Shown piece after piece: positions 9,203 to 18,111 of a stretch of 64,000 nt of DNA. The stretch lies in the NCBI GenBank assembly GCA_947377285.1, contig CANCFT010000015.1:1-64000 (forward strand), read 5' to 3'. A model generated the notes under the pieces. It was not told the DNA's origin, ran no database searches, and saw nothing but the letters and a program-made list of their open reading frames with translations. A program made the position numbers and the translations under genes. Every line of letters starts with the position of its first letter. The stretch's first letter is position 1. This DNA is from Bacteriovoracaceae bacterium. GTDB taxonomy: Bacteria; Bdellovibrionota; Bacteriovoracia; Bacteriovoracales; Bacteriovoracaceae.

Positions 9203-9206
9203 GAAA

Positions 9207-10073
9207 ATGGATTATTATCTTCAGATTTTATTAATCGCCGGAATTTTTATCACACTGACTTTAAGCCTTAATCTCATCAATGGATTTTGTGGGCAGTTTT
9301 CTCTAGGCCACGCGGGATTTTGGGGAGTCGGAGCATACGCCAGTGCCGTTTACAGCGTTTACTATGCCCTGCCGTTACCTGCGGCCATTAATATGATGAT
9401 TGCCATTATTGTAGGATTTATCGCTGCGGCTTTAAGTGGAATACTCATTGGTGTTCCTTGTCTAAGACTAAAAGGAGATTATCTAGCAATCGCCACATTG
9501 GGATTCGGAGAAATTTTAAGAATTATAATCACCAATACCGAAAAAATTGGAGGCCCTCGTGGATTTATTAATATCCCCCATTGGGCCAATATCATTTGGG
9601 TTTATGCTATAGCCGCGGTTGCTGTAGTATTCATGATCAATTTAAAAAGATCTTCTTTTGGCAGAGCGATCATTTCTATTAGAGAAGATGAAATCGCCTC
9701 TGAAAATATGGGAGTAAATCTTTTTAAATACAAACTTTTCTCATTCACCATAGGTGCTGGAATCGCAGGCATCGCCGGAGCACTCTTTGCTCATACTCAG
9801 CAATTTTTGCATCCTTCGAATTTTAATTTCATGTGGAGTGTAATTATTTTAGTAATGGTGATCTTAGGTGGCCAAGGATCAGTGACGGGTTCAGTGGTTG
9901 GTGCCATTGTCTTAACGATTGTTCCTGAACTTTTACGATTTGCAGGTGGAAATATTGCGGCCTGGAGAATGACTATTTTTCCGGTACTTCTTATTTTATT
10001 AATGCTTGCTCGCCCTCAAGGAATTTTCGGACCTCATGAATTAGGTGGATCAAAATTGAGGAGTAAGGCATGA
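9207..10073 (+). CDS. livM: Branched-chain amino acid ABC transporter permease LivM
   Basis: Second membrane subunit of the importer. The 288-residue protein is almost wholly hydrophobic, with the LivM marks LNLINGFCGQFSLGHAGFWGVGAY near the N-terminus, GVPCLRLKGDYLAIATLGFGEI, and the ATPase-contact loop FGRAIISIREDEIASENMGVN. I chose the ATG at 9207, just after the livH stop and preceded by GAAGGT; an earlier in-frame ATG at 9174 overlaps livH and adds a basic stretch not typical of the family. The 3' end overlaps livG by four bases (ATGA), a sign of translational coupling. Confidence 0.94.
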   Translation: MDYYLQILLIAGIFITLTLSLNLINGFCGQFSLGHAGFWGVGAYASAVYSVYYALPLPAAINMMIAIIVGFIAAALSGILIGVPCLRLKGDYLAIATLGFGEILRIIITNTEKIGGPRGFINIPHWANIIWVYAIAAVAVVFMINLKRSSFGRAIISIREDEIASENMGVNLFKYKLFSFTIGAGIAGIAGALFAHTQQFLHPSNFNFMWSVIILVMVILGGQGSVTGSVVGAIVLTIVPELLRFAGGNIAAWRMTIFPVLLILLMLARPQGIFGPHELGGSKLRSKA

Positions 10074-10849
10074 GTTCAATCCTTAAACTTCAAAATGTCA
10101 CCATGAAATTTGGCGGTCTCACGGCAGTCAATGATGTAAGCTTTGATATTTTAGCTCATGACCTAGTCGCTATTATTGGTCCCAATGGAGCTGGTAAAAC
10201 TACACTCTTTAATACCATCACTGGTATTTATTCTCCTACCTCTGGTTCAGTCATCTTTAATCAAAAAGATTTAAAAAATATTAAATCAAGTGACGTCACT
10301 GAGCTGGGGATCGCTCGTACTTTTCAAAATATCCGGCTTTTTAAAGACCTCACGGTAATTGACAATATTAAGCTCGCCAAACATACACGAATTCAATATG
10401 GATTTTGGGACGGAATTTTTAGAACGAAAAAATTTCACTTAGAAGAAAAAAAAATTGAAGATGAATGTCTTTTATTATTAAAACTTTTTAAGCTTGATGA
10501 TAAAAAAGATTTTCTCGCAAAAAATCTCGCTTATGGCCAACAAAGAAAATTAGAAATGGCCCGCGCACTTGCAACTGGCCCAAAACTACTTTTATTAGAT
10601 GAGCCCGCGGCCGGCATGAATCCCACCGAGACTCGTGAATTATCAGAACTCATCCATTTAATCCGAGACCAATTTAATATGGCCATAATATTAATTGAAC
10701 ACGATATGAAATTAGTTATGGAAATTGCCGAAAAAATATTTGTCTTAGATTATGGAAATTTAATCGCGAGTGGAAATCCTAAAGAAATTCAAAACAATAA
10801 ACGAGTCATTGAAGCTTACTTAGGTGCAGAAATCGAGGCGAGTCTATGA
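10070..10849 (+). CDS. livG: Branched-chain amino acid ABC transporter ATP-binding protein LivG
   Basis: One of two ATPases that power LivHM. It has a Walker A GPNGAGKTT near residue 37, a Q-loop in GIARTFQNIRLF, the signature LAYGQQRKLEMARAL, Walker B LLLLDEPAAGMN and an H-loop in ILIEHDMKLVM. Length 259 and the inserted segment between Q-loop and signature (residues ~110-145) are typical of LivG as opposed to LivF. GAGGAG precedes the ATG. It overlaps both neighbours by four bases. Confidence 0.95.
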   Translation: MSSILKLQNVTMKFGGLTAVNDVSFDILAHDLVAIIGPNGAGKTTLFNTITGIYSPTSGSVIFNQKDLKNIKSSDVTELGIARTFQNIRLFKDLTVIDNIKLAKHTRIQYGFWDGIFRTKKFHLEEKKIEDECLLLLKLFKLDDKKDFLAKNLAYGQQRKLEMARALATGPKLLLLDEPAAGMNPTETRELSELIHLIRDQFNMAIILIEHDMKLVMEIAEKIFVLDYGNLIASGNPKEIQNNKRVIEAYLGAEIEASL

Positions 10850-11559
10850 GTTTAATTTTAGAATTAAAAAATACCAACACTCATTACGGTGCTATTCATG
10901 CCGTTAAAAATATCAATCTTTTTGTAGAGACCGGTGAAATTGTCACTCTTTTAGGTTCAAACGGGGCAGGAAAAACCACCACTCTCCACACTATCTCAGG
11001 TCTTCAAACAGCGAGCTCAGGAGAAATATGTTTTAAAGGCATTGCTATCCATAAACTTCCCGCTCATAAAATAACGGCTTTGGGATTAGCTCAATCTCCA
11101 GAAGGGCGACAAATATTTGCCAATTTAAGTATAAAAGAAAATCTAGAAATGGGAGCTTATCTTCGCCGTGACAAAGCAGGAATTGCTGATGACTTAAAAT
11201 ACGTTTATTCTATGTTTCCAAAGTTACTCGACCGCGAACACCAACTCGCTCAAACTCTCTCTGGAGGAGAGCAACAGATGCTGGCCATTGCAAGGGCTTT
11301 CATGAGTAAGCCAGAGCTACTTCTTTTAGATGAACCCTCATTAGGTATAGCTCCAATTTTAGTAAGCACTATATTCAAGGCCATTAAAGAAATTAATCAA
11401 CGAGGCATGAGTATATTATTAGTTGAACAAAATGCTTACCTGGCGCTGAATATTTCACACCGGGCCTATGTTTTAACAAATGGTGAAATTTCACTTCAAG
11501 GAAAAGCCGCTGATCTCTTAAATAATTCTGAAATTAAAAAAGCTTATTTAGGCCAGTAA
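10846..11559 (+). CDS. livF: Branched-chain amino acid ABC transporter ATP-binding protein LivF
   Basis: Second ATPase of the importer, 237 residues. Motifs: Walker A GSNGAGKTT, Q-loop region LAQSPEGRQIFANLSIKEN (diagnostic of LivF), signature LSGGEQQMLAIARA, Walker B LLLLDEPSLGIAP, and H-loop-like position LLVEQNAYLAL. Last gene of the livJHMGF operon; the gene ends six bases before a convergent small gene, and I saw no clear intrinsic terminator between them. Confidence 0.95.
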   Translation: MSLILELKNTNTHYGAIHAVKNINLFVETGEIVTLLGSNGAGKTTTLHTISGLQTASSGEICFKGIAIHKLPAHKITALGLAQSPEGRQIFANLSIKENLEMGAYLRRDKAGIADDLKYVYSMFPKLLDREHQLAQTLSGGEQQMLAIARAFMSKPELLLLDEPSLGIAPILVSTIFKAIKEINQRGMSILLVEQNAYLALNISHRAYVLTNGEISLQGKAADLLNNSEIKKAYLGQ

Positions 11560-11564
11560 GACGT

Positions 11565-11876
11565 TTAAGGCGCTTCGCTAGCATCGATACAGTCTTCTGA
11601 ATTTTTTGGATCATTACTTGAAAAAGCGACGACCTCTGGCTTACAAACCCCATAAACTTTTCCACCTTTATCGCAGATTGAAGTGACAGGTAAATCAGTA
11701 CAAGTCGATTGACCATTTAGCTGGCAAATTTTAAAACAAACGGATTGTATCGTCGGTGGATTTCGTGTCGCACATTCACCATCTGTATAACAAACTTCAG
11801 GGCGAAAATTCATATCCTTTGCAAAAATTGAAAAAGAAAATAATGAAACAAATAAAAAATAAATTAAGTACTTCAT
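11565..11876 (-). CDS. Small secreted Cys-rich protein
   Basis: Not recognised. A 103-residue protein with a signal peptide (hydrophobic run ending SFSIFAKD) and eight cysteines in the mature part (CYTDGEC, SVCFKIC, STC, SIC, GVC, EDC), suggesting four disulfides in a small extracytoplasmic domain. The ATG at 11876 has a very strong GAGGAG ribosome binding site. It is convergent with livF and independent of it. Several such small Cys-rich exported proteins occur in this window (also at 19873 and 20399), but this one is not obviously homologous to them. Confidence 0.65.
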   Translation of the reverse strand: MKYLIYFLFVSLFSFSIFAKDMNFRPEVCYTDGECATRNPPTIQSVCFKICQLNGQSTCTDLPVTSICDKGGKVYGVCKPEVVAFSSNDPKNSEDCIDASEAP

Positions 11877-11988
11877 GTAGAGCTCTCCTCATAATTAGAT
11901 AGTTAATTATTTCATAGTTATTTAGACTTTCAAGTAGGGTAAATCTTGCATTATTTAAATTCAACAAACCTAACTGACAAAAGAAAAC

Positions 11989-12678
11989 CTACCACCATTT
12001 TTCAAAATGAATTTTCTCTTTTGGAACACCATAATTCTTTAATTCAAGAACTAAATCCTCAATCATCAACTTAGGACCACAAATAAAAAAATGTGATTCA
12101 AAATTAGTTTGATATTTTTGTAATAAACAAAGATTAATTCGGGAAGTTTCACCACTCCAATTTGAGTTTCTGTTCTTAGTAGCTGTAAATATCGAATAAG
12201 GATTTAACTCATTTTTAAAAAGAATATCTTCTTCAGTTGAAATTGAATAAAATATTTTGGGTGGATTCTTTTTTTTATCAAGACTTCGAAACATCGATAA
12301 AAAGGGAGTTATGCCAATACCACCAGCAATAAAAGTAATTGGACTATTTAAGAATTCTTTTTGTAAAAAAAATTTACCTTGTCCTTCGGTGATCATGACC
12401 TCACTGCCGATGTTGGCCTCATTGTGGAGAAAAATAGTCACTGGATGATTTAATGATTCTCTTATTGCTAGGTCAATATAACCTAAATCACTAGGGGCTG
12501 AAACGATGGTGTAGCCACCAATATTTTTACCTGGAATTGCTAAATGTAGATCTATCCATTGTCCTGGAATAAATGAGAATTTCCGATTTCCGTAATTCAG
12601 TCTGAAAACCTTTATTTTACTAGTCTCTTGAATGATGGAAGTAATGCTTGCTTTAAAAATTTCAAAATGTTTAGTCAT
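11989..12678 (-). CDS. FAD/NAD(P)-binding oxidoreductase (ferredoxin-NADP reductase fold)
   Basis: Ferredoxin reductase-like flavoprotein of 229 residues with no iron-sulfur domain. The FAD domain shows FSFIPGQWIDLHLAIPG and then GYTIVSAPSD, in place of the more usual RxYS motif. The NAD(P) domain shows FIAGGIGITPFLSMFRSL (GGIGITP, nucleotide phosphate site), FFICGPKLMIEDLV (CGP motif) and the aromatic C-terminus HFEKWW. It should move electrons between NAD(P)H and an unidentified carrier. The neighbours give no clue to the partner. The ATG at 12678 has only a weak ribosome binding site. Confidence 0.8.
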   Translation of the reverse strand: MTKHFEIFKASITSIIQETSKIKVFRLNYGNRKFSFIPGQWIDLHLAIPGKNIGGYTIVSAPSDLGYIDLAIRESLNHPVTIFLHNEANIGSEVMITEGQGKFFLQKEFLNSPITFIAGGIGITPFLSMFRSLDKKKNPPKIFYSISTEEDILFKNELNPYSIFTATKNRNSNWSGETSRINLCLLQKYQTNFESHFFICGPKLMIEDLVLELKNYGVPKEKIHFEKWW

Positions 12679-12775
12679 AATTTTAGTCTTTATAAATATT
12701 TTAAAAAAATTGCCCCTAAATTAAGGCAATCGTCCAATGTGAATTCAAAACCTTGCCCTGTTATTTATAGTATTA

Positions 12776-13243
12776 ATGATTCTCATATACAATCAATTAA
12801 TGTTGATAAAGTTTATTAAAAAATACGGATTAAAATTAAGAAGTCTTCCCAATCCAAGTAATCTATCTAAATACTTTGATGCCTATTTCAAAACAATTTT
12901 TCCCTACTTAATACTCAATTTTGTCTATGTCTGCTTAAAACCTGAGGGGTTCGGTTTTATATTTCCGGCATATATTCTCATCATAATTCCAGTTGTTTTT
13001 TTCCATGTCTATTACTGCAATGAAATAGAATATAAAATAGTGACCAAGGCTGATTTAGAGAAAGTTATCAGCTTGATAAGGATTAATCATCACCAATCCC
13101 TTTTAGAAGAATTAACGAATCAACCGGAAATCTTAAATGTGAAATATAAAAAGAAAAGTCTACTTTATTGGGCCAAGCATTATCGAAATCCAAAAGCAAA
13201 TTCAATAATAATTCAATTAATGTCTGAACAACATTTAAAATAA
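12776..13243 (+). CDS. Hypothetical membrane protein
   Basis: Not recognised. A 155-residue protein with two closely spaced membrane segments (YLILNFVYVCL and FIFPAYILIIIPVVFF) and a cytoplasmic-type C-terminal tail. The tail, around LLEELTNQPEILN and LLYWAKHYRNPKANSII, looks like one or one and a half ankyrin-type helical hairpins. The start is uncertain: ATG at 12776 has no ribosome binding site, and another ATG at 12800 is possible. It precedes the moxR operon in the same direction but is separated from it by a strong hairpin. Confidence 0.5.
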   Translation: MILIYNQLMLIKFIKKYGLKLRSLPNPSNLSKYFDAYFKTIFPYLILNFVYVCLKPEGFGFIFPAYILIIIPVVFFHVYYCNEIEYKIVTKADLEKVISLIRINHHQSLLEELTNQPEILNVKYKKKSLLYWAKHYRNPKANSIIIQLMSEQHLK

Positions 13244-13261
13244 TCATCTTCTTTCATTAAA

Positions 13262-13291
13262 TCCAAGTATAATTTTGTCATTATACTTGGA
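13262..13291 (+). promoter_or_regulatory. Perfect 11-bp hairpin overlapping the moxR ribosome binding site
   Basis: Arms TCCAAGTATAA and TTATACTTGGA are perfectly complementary around an eight-base loop. The GGAG ribosome binding site of moxR begins in the last bases of the 3' arm, so the folded RNA would hide it. There is no T-run after the stem, which argues against a simple terminator. It may be an RNA switch, an RNA-binding protein site or, as DNA, an operator with dyad symmetry. Confidence 0.55.
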
Positions 13292-13298
13292 GAAATTA

Positions 13299-14237
13299 AT
13301 GGAAAATATCGCAAAAAACCTAGTTCCACTATTTGACAATATTAATAAGGTAATCCACGGTAAAGAAAAACAAATTCAATTAATCATTGCTGCCTGGTTA
13401 TCAGATGGGCATGTCTTAGTTGAAGATGTACCGGGCACAGGAAAAACGGTACTGGCAAAAACCATTGCTAAATCTGTTGATATAAATTTTGGAAGAGTGC
13501 AATTTACCACAGATCTTCTTCCAAGTGATATTATTGGAACAACAATATATGACGATGAGAAAAAAAAATTACTCTTTAGAAAAGGTCCTATTTTTTCCAC
13601 ATTTTTTCTTGGTGATGAAATTAACCGAGCGACACCAAGAACACAATCTGCACTTTTAGAATGTATGGCCGAAAGACAAGTTACAATTGAAAATACTACT
13701 ACTCAATTGCATAAACTATTTTTCGTCATGGCCACTCAAAATCCAATTGAGCAGCATGGAACTTTTCCATTACCAGAAGCTCAGTTAGATCGATTCAGTA
13801 TTAAAATTTCTCTTGGTTATCCAAATAGAGAAATGGAAGTACTCATGGCTAAAAATAGATATCAAACAAATCCACTCGATCAAATAGAAGCAGTTATTTC
13901 AAGTGAAGAAATAGTAAAAATCAAAGAATCTTTAAACCAAATTTCCATACATGAAAGTGTCTATCAGTATACAATGGACATAATTGAGGCCTCCCGAAAA
14001 CACACTGATTTAAAACTTGGAGCAAGTCCCAGAGCTACTCTCATTTTATTAAAAATGGCCCAAGCTTTGGCCTATATCAATGGTGATGATTATGTTAGAG
14101 CAACTAATGTTTATCAATTATGTAACCCGGTACTCACGCATCGAATACTACTAACTCCTGAAGCAAAATTTGCAGGAAAATCCTCTGTAAATATTATTAA
14201 AGACATTCTCCTAAAGATAAAGGCTCCGATAAAATGA
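13299..14237 (+). CDS. MoxR-family AAA+ ATPase
   Basis: AAA+ chaperone-like ATPase of the MoxR type (312 residues). Motifs are Walker A EDVPGTGKT, Walker B LGDEINRA, the MoxR loop RATPRTQSALLECMAER, and the sensor/arginine-finger region MATQNPIEQHGTFPLPEAQ followed by LDRF. The C-terminal lid contains GASPRATLILLKMAQA. MoxR proteins work with the DUF58/VWA proteins encoded beside them, often in envelope assembly or stress. The ATG at 13299 was chosen for the GGAG upstream. It overlaps the next gene by four bases (ATGA). Confidence 0.92.
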   Translation: MENIAKNLVPLFDNINKVIHGKEKQIQLIIAAWLSDGHVLVEDVPGTGKTVLAKTIAKSVDINFGRVQFTTDLLPSDIIGTTIYDDEKKKLLFRKGPIFSTFFLGDEINRATPRTQSALLECMAERQVTIENTTTQLHKLFFVMATQNPIEQHGTFPLPEAQLDRFSIKISLGYPNREMEVLMAKNRYQTNPLDQIEAVISSEEIVKIKESLNQISIHESVYQYTMDIIEASRKHTDLKLGASPRATLILLKMAQALAYINGDDYVRATNVYQLCNPVLTHRILLTPEAKFAGKSSVNIIKDILLKIKAPIK

Positions 14238-15613
14238 GGGAAATTCAACCTCCTAAATTTAAAGAATATTTTTCTTTAAAAAATAAAAATTCAACTTTTT
14301 CTGATTTTTATTATTATAATCAAACGATATTCAATAAATTTTCACTTTCAACATTACTCATTATAATTAATTTACTTTTGGGAATTAAAATAAAAATTTG
14401 CTTAATCTTTGCACTAAGTACTACCTTTTTACTAGTATACCTCTACTTTAAAACTCAAAATGAAAGCCGAAATATAATAATTAAAAGAAAAATTCCACAT
14501 TTTGCCAGAGAATTAGATCAATTTTCAGTAGAGTATACTCTTTCAAACTTATCAGAATTTACTCAAGAAAATTTTTATATTACTGACTCCTTTGATGGAA
14601 CTGAAAGCAAAATAAACTCTATTGATTTCGGCAATAAAATTCCAAAAAATACATTTATAATAAAAAATAAATCATATTCCTTAAATGCTGGAATGGGCGT
14701 AAAAAACTTTGGACCATTAATTATTACGGTTTCAGATCCTCTTGATATATTTCAGTTTAAAATAATTGAAGACAAGATTGAGACAATCAAAGTCTATCCG
14801 CAAATTGAAAAAATTAGAGAAATGCAAATCCGAGGTGATCAATACGCTTTACAATTTGGACTCTACGATGCTCCAACAAGAGGAGACAATACTAACTTTA
14901 TAGGAATTAGACCTTACCGGCCAGGCGATTCTATTAGGCGGATTAATTGGAAATTAAGTTTAAAAACAAAAAAAACCATCCTCAATGAATTTGAAAAAAA
15001 TGTTAATACAACTATTTCCATTATTTTAAATATGGATGAAAAAATGCATATGGGTAGAGGAAACTTATCAACCTGGGAATATGCTAAAGATATAACTCTG
15101 GCCGTAGCAACTAGACAATTAAACAATGGAAACAATGTTCAATTTTTTAGTAATGATGTATTACTCGCAAGTGGATCAGGACAAGAACATATTAATTTTT
15201 TAGAATTAGTCATATGCACTCTCCCCCTCTCAAAAGCTGAATTCAGCTCAAAATTAATAGAGCGATCAATAGTCAATATTTCTAGTGAATCTAAACTTAT
15301 TTATATTACTCCAATTTTTCCGACAGAATCATTTCAAGCAAACATAGATGCAATTATTCATTATTCAAAATTTAATTCCAATATTCAAGTGGTCATAATA
15401 GATGGGTCACCCAATTTAGCCGAGACAATTAAAGGCAATTCTGCAATAAACTACCAAGGTCTTATGCAGGAAACTCAAAGACAATTACAAAGAATACTGA
15501 CAGATTTAAAAAACAATGGAATTGATTGTAGTATCGTGAAAATTAATACATCTATTTCCTACGACAAACAAATTCTGGATTCACTCGTCTCTCAAAATGG
15601 AGATAGAGCTTGA
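14234..15613 (+). CDS. DUF58 domain membrane protein
   Basis: Partner protein usually encoded beside MoxR. Two N-terminal membrane segments (FSLSTLLIIINLLLGI and ICLIFALSTTFLLVYLYF) anchor a large domain. The DUF58 signature is clear near residues 215-255: GDNTNFIGIRPYRPGDSIRR, INWKLSLKT and LNEFEKN. The C-terminal part resembles a VWA-type Rossmann fold (ISIILNMDEK, LIYITPIFP), although a full MIDAS motif is not obvious. Start and stop overlap both neighbours, so the three genes are translationally coupled. Confidence 0.85.
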   Translation: MREIQPPKFKEYFSLKNKNSTFSDFYYYNQTIFNKFSLSTLLIIINLLLGIKIKICLIFALSTTFLLVYLYFKTQNESRNIIIKRKIPHFARELDQFSVEYTLSNLSEFTQENFYITDSFDGTESKINSIDFGNKIPKNTFIIKNKSYSLNAGMGVKNFGPLIITVSDPLDIFQFKIIEDKIETIKVYPQIEKIREMQIRGDQYALQFGLYDAPTRGDNTNFIGIRPYRPGDSIRRINWKLSLKTKKTILNEFEKNVNTTISIILNMDEKMHMGRGNLSTWEYAKDITLAVATRQLNNGNNVQFFSNDVLLASGSGQEHINFLELVICTLPLSKAEFSSKLIERSIVNISSESKLIYITPIFPTESFQANIDAIIHYSKFNSNIQVVIIDGSPNLAETIKGNSAINYQGLMQETQRQLQRILTDLKNNGIDCSIVKINTSISYDKQILDSLVSQNGDRA

Positions 15614-17703
15614 GCTTAAAATCAAAAAACACAAAATCCAAATCTCTCTTTACACTTTACTTATTACTAACTTTAATCGTTGGAGATATCACATCTAAAC
15701 TCACAAATCATTTTCTTCAGTATCTCCTTTATGCGATGGCCTATATATTATCTTTATCATTTCTAGAAAAAACAATTAAAAGTCATGATTTTTATCAAGA
15801 GAATTCAATCGGAAATGAGTCGCCTGATGAAATCCTTATTGCTGGCGAGGAAATCAAAACAGATATCGAAGATGACAATCAAGAAAATCGTTTTTATAGA
15901 ATTGCAAATTTTAAAAAAAACCTAAATCGAAAACTATTTGCAATTATCTTTAATGCCATTTTCGTTTTCATTACACTTAAAATTGATCCTCTAAATTTTA
16001 CAACACTTGCTTTATTACCCTTCATTTCGACAACATTAATTATGTTCTCTGCGACCTCAGGGCATCTTTTAATTCCTCTCTTTTTCAACGGTATTTATGT
16101 TGCGCTTAACTGCGAAGAATCCAATTCTTTTTTTATTTTTTCTTATATCACTTTCTTCATGACGACCTTGGTTGTTTATTCAAAAAGTAGTCTAGATTCT
16201 AATAAAGCGATTCTAAAAAACAGCGACTTTATCGTTAGCAATACCCTAAGTGCATTAATTCCATTTTGTATCTGTCTATTTTTATTTAGTTCAATCATCG
16301 ATCAAAATAAGTTAATTAGTTTTAATGGAATTAATAAAATTAATCATAAATTAGGAAAATTATTAAATAACGATATCTCTAGACTTAATCAATCAATATC
16401 ATTACCCGGCAATCAAATATCAAACAAAAAAAATAATCCCCCCCACTTGCCTCTTACTCAATTTTCGTCTGAGCAAATTAACTCAAAATTTGCTGAACTC
16501 CAAAAAAGCTTAAAATCAATTGGCCAGGACCCTCAAAATAGACAGAAGAATATCGCTCATATAAACAATGAATTAAATTCTCTTTATGACAATATAAATA
16601 TTAATTCCAACTCGAAACCTCAAAACCAATCGGAAATAGATATTTTAAAAAATCAAATTATAAAATCTAAAGAAATCTTAGAAAATATTAAATCATCACC
16701 AGAGCCAAGCTTTGGAGATGTTGAAAATTTAAAAAATAGTTTAAATAGCTTAGAAGATACATTAACAAACAATAAAATATCCACAACACCTGATGGCCTT
16801 GTTACAACGAAGCAGATTCAGGAAAAGCTAGACGAACTTCACGATAATCTAATATCCAACATTCAAACTCCAGAAAATCAATTGAAAAGAATTGAGCAAA
16901 TTGAAAATATCAAGAATGACTTAAATACACTTTATGATCAAAGAAAAAACAATTCGAGCACCCTTTTGCCCGAAGAAGGAAAGTTTGAAGACATTAAAAA
17001 AAATATTAATAATTCAAAAGAAATCTTAGACCAAATTAAAACTAATCAAAATCCAAATGCTGAAGATGTAATTGATTTAAAAAACAAAATTCAAAACATC
17101 ACAAAAAACATTAACACTGAAAATTCTTTAGCAGAAAATAAAATTACCAACAATCTCAAAAACGAAAATAGAAATTTTCATAATTCTAAATTGATAAATG
17201 AGGACATAAGGAAAGAACCCAAAAAAACAACTCCAGACAAGCCATTTATAAGTGAGGCTCTTTTAACTCAACTCCTAAAACTCTTTAAATCATTACTTAT
17301 TCTAAGTGCAGTTTTTGTTGTTTTAATTTTCTTAAATAAAATTCTTAAGAAATCAAACATAAAGGAATTGAAGCAGTACAAACCAGTTGACGATCAACAA
17401 ATTAATATTTCAAAAGAAATTGTTCAACTAAAAAAACTTAAACTAGGCCCTAAAGAAGAAATAATGTTGTACTATGAATTGTTTTATAAAATGATAAAGT
17501 CCATTCATTATCCTGATGTTGAAGCACCTCCGCCAACAGAACTTTATAATCAAGTCTCATTCGAATATCAAAAAATTGAAATTCATCTTAAAAACATAAC
17601 TGAAATTTTTTGTTCTTCTTTCTATGGAGACAAATCAATTACTGATCAAGATTTAAAGAAATTCAGACAGTCAATTTCGTTAGTTTTTGCAAAACTAAAA
17701 TGA
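15610..17703 (+). CDS. TgpA-like membrane protein with DUF4129 domain but no transglutaminase core
   Basis: A 697-residue protein starting at a TTG that overlaps the previous stop. Residues 1-230 hold about six membrane segments, in the position of the DUF3488 part of TgpA. Residues ~280-545 are a Lys/Asn-rich predicted coiled coil that contains an internal duplication. A further membrane segment (LLILSAVFVVLIFLN) and a C-terminal DUF4129-like helical domain with EAPPPTELYNQV follow. In TgpA the periplasmic part is a Cys-His-Asp transglutaminase; here that part has no cysteine at all. It sits third after moxR and DUF58, the canonical place for TgpA. An envelope-associated scaffold role is inference. 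Confidence 0.7.
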   Translation: MSLKSKNTKSKSLFTLYLLLTLIVGDITSKLTNHFLQYLLYAMAYILSLSFLEKTIKSHDFYQENSIGNESPDEILIAGEEIKTDIEDDNQENRFYRIANFKKNLNRKLFAIIFNAIFVFITLKIDPLNFTTLALLPFISTTLIMFSATSGHLLIPLFFNGIYVALNCEESNSFFIFSYITFFMTTLVVYSKSSLDSNKAILKNSDFIVSNTLSALIPFCICLFLFSSIIDQNKLISFNGINKINHKLGKLLNNDISRLNQSISLPGNQISNKKNNPPHLPLTQFSSEQINSKFAELQKSLKSIGQDPQNRQKNIAHINNELNSLYDNININSNSKPQNQSEIDILKNQIIKSKEILENIKSSPEPSFGDVENLKNSLNSLEDTLTNNKISTTPDGLVTTKQIQEKLDELHDNLISNIQTPENQLKRIEQIENIKNDLNTLYDQRKNNSSTLLPEEGKFEDIKKNINNSKEILDQIKTNQNPNAEDVIDLKNKIQNITKNINTENSLAENKITNNLKNENRNFHNSKLINEDIRKEPKKTTPDKPFISEALLTQLLKLFKSLLILSAVFVVLIFLNKILKKSNIKELKQYKPVDDQQINISKEIVQLKKLKLGPKEEIMLYYELFYKMIKSIHYPDVEAPPPTELYNQVSFEYQKIEIHLKNITEIFCSSFYGDKSITDQDLKKFRQSISLVFAKLK

Positions 17704-17864
17704 TTATTTTTCCTCGGATCCATTTAAAAATTGTCAAATTCATTTGCTACGCGCAATCCAGCTAAAAATCTCACTTAAATCTTGTTTTCAAGCACTCAAA
17801 CTTAAACTATTATTTCCCCATAATAATTAATTTCGCTTATCCCAAGAAATCTGAGGACTATCCA

Positions 17865-18077
17865 ATGACTTACACATTACCGCTAAATGAGGCCATACTT
17901 CTCTTGAAAAAATTTGTTAAATTCTCTGAAGTTAAAAATCAAAAACATATAGACCTTTCCCTTTGTACAGCAGAAGATCGCCAAGTGGCCCAAAGAGCTT
18001 TAGTAATTGTCAATCTTGAAGTTGAAAAAGGGACACTGACTCAAGCTCATTTACTTTCTGAACTTGGAATTGATTAA
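17865..18077 (+). CDS. Small protein of unknown function (70 aa)
   Basis: Not recognised. A 70-residue, soluble, mainly helical protein with no signal peptide and one cysteine (SLCTAEDRQVAQRAL). The ATG at 17865 has a good ribosome binding site (GAGGA) and the gene lies 34 bases upstream of the lysyl-tRNA synthetase gene in the same direction, so co-transcription is likely. A regulatory or structural link to translation would be speculation. Confidence 0.6.
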   Translation: MTYTLPLNEAILLLKKFVKFSEVKNQKHIDLSLCTAEDRQVAQRALVIVNLEVEKGTLTQAHLLSELGID

Positions 18078-18111
18078 AAAAAATATAACGACATGACCAA
18101 GGATTTATAAA

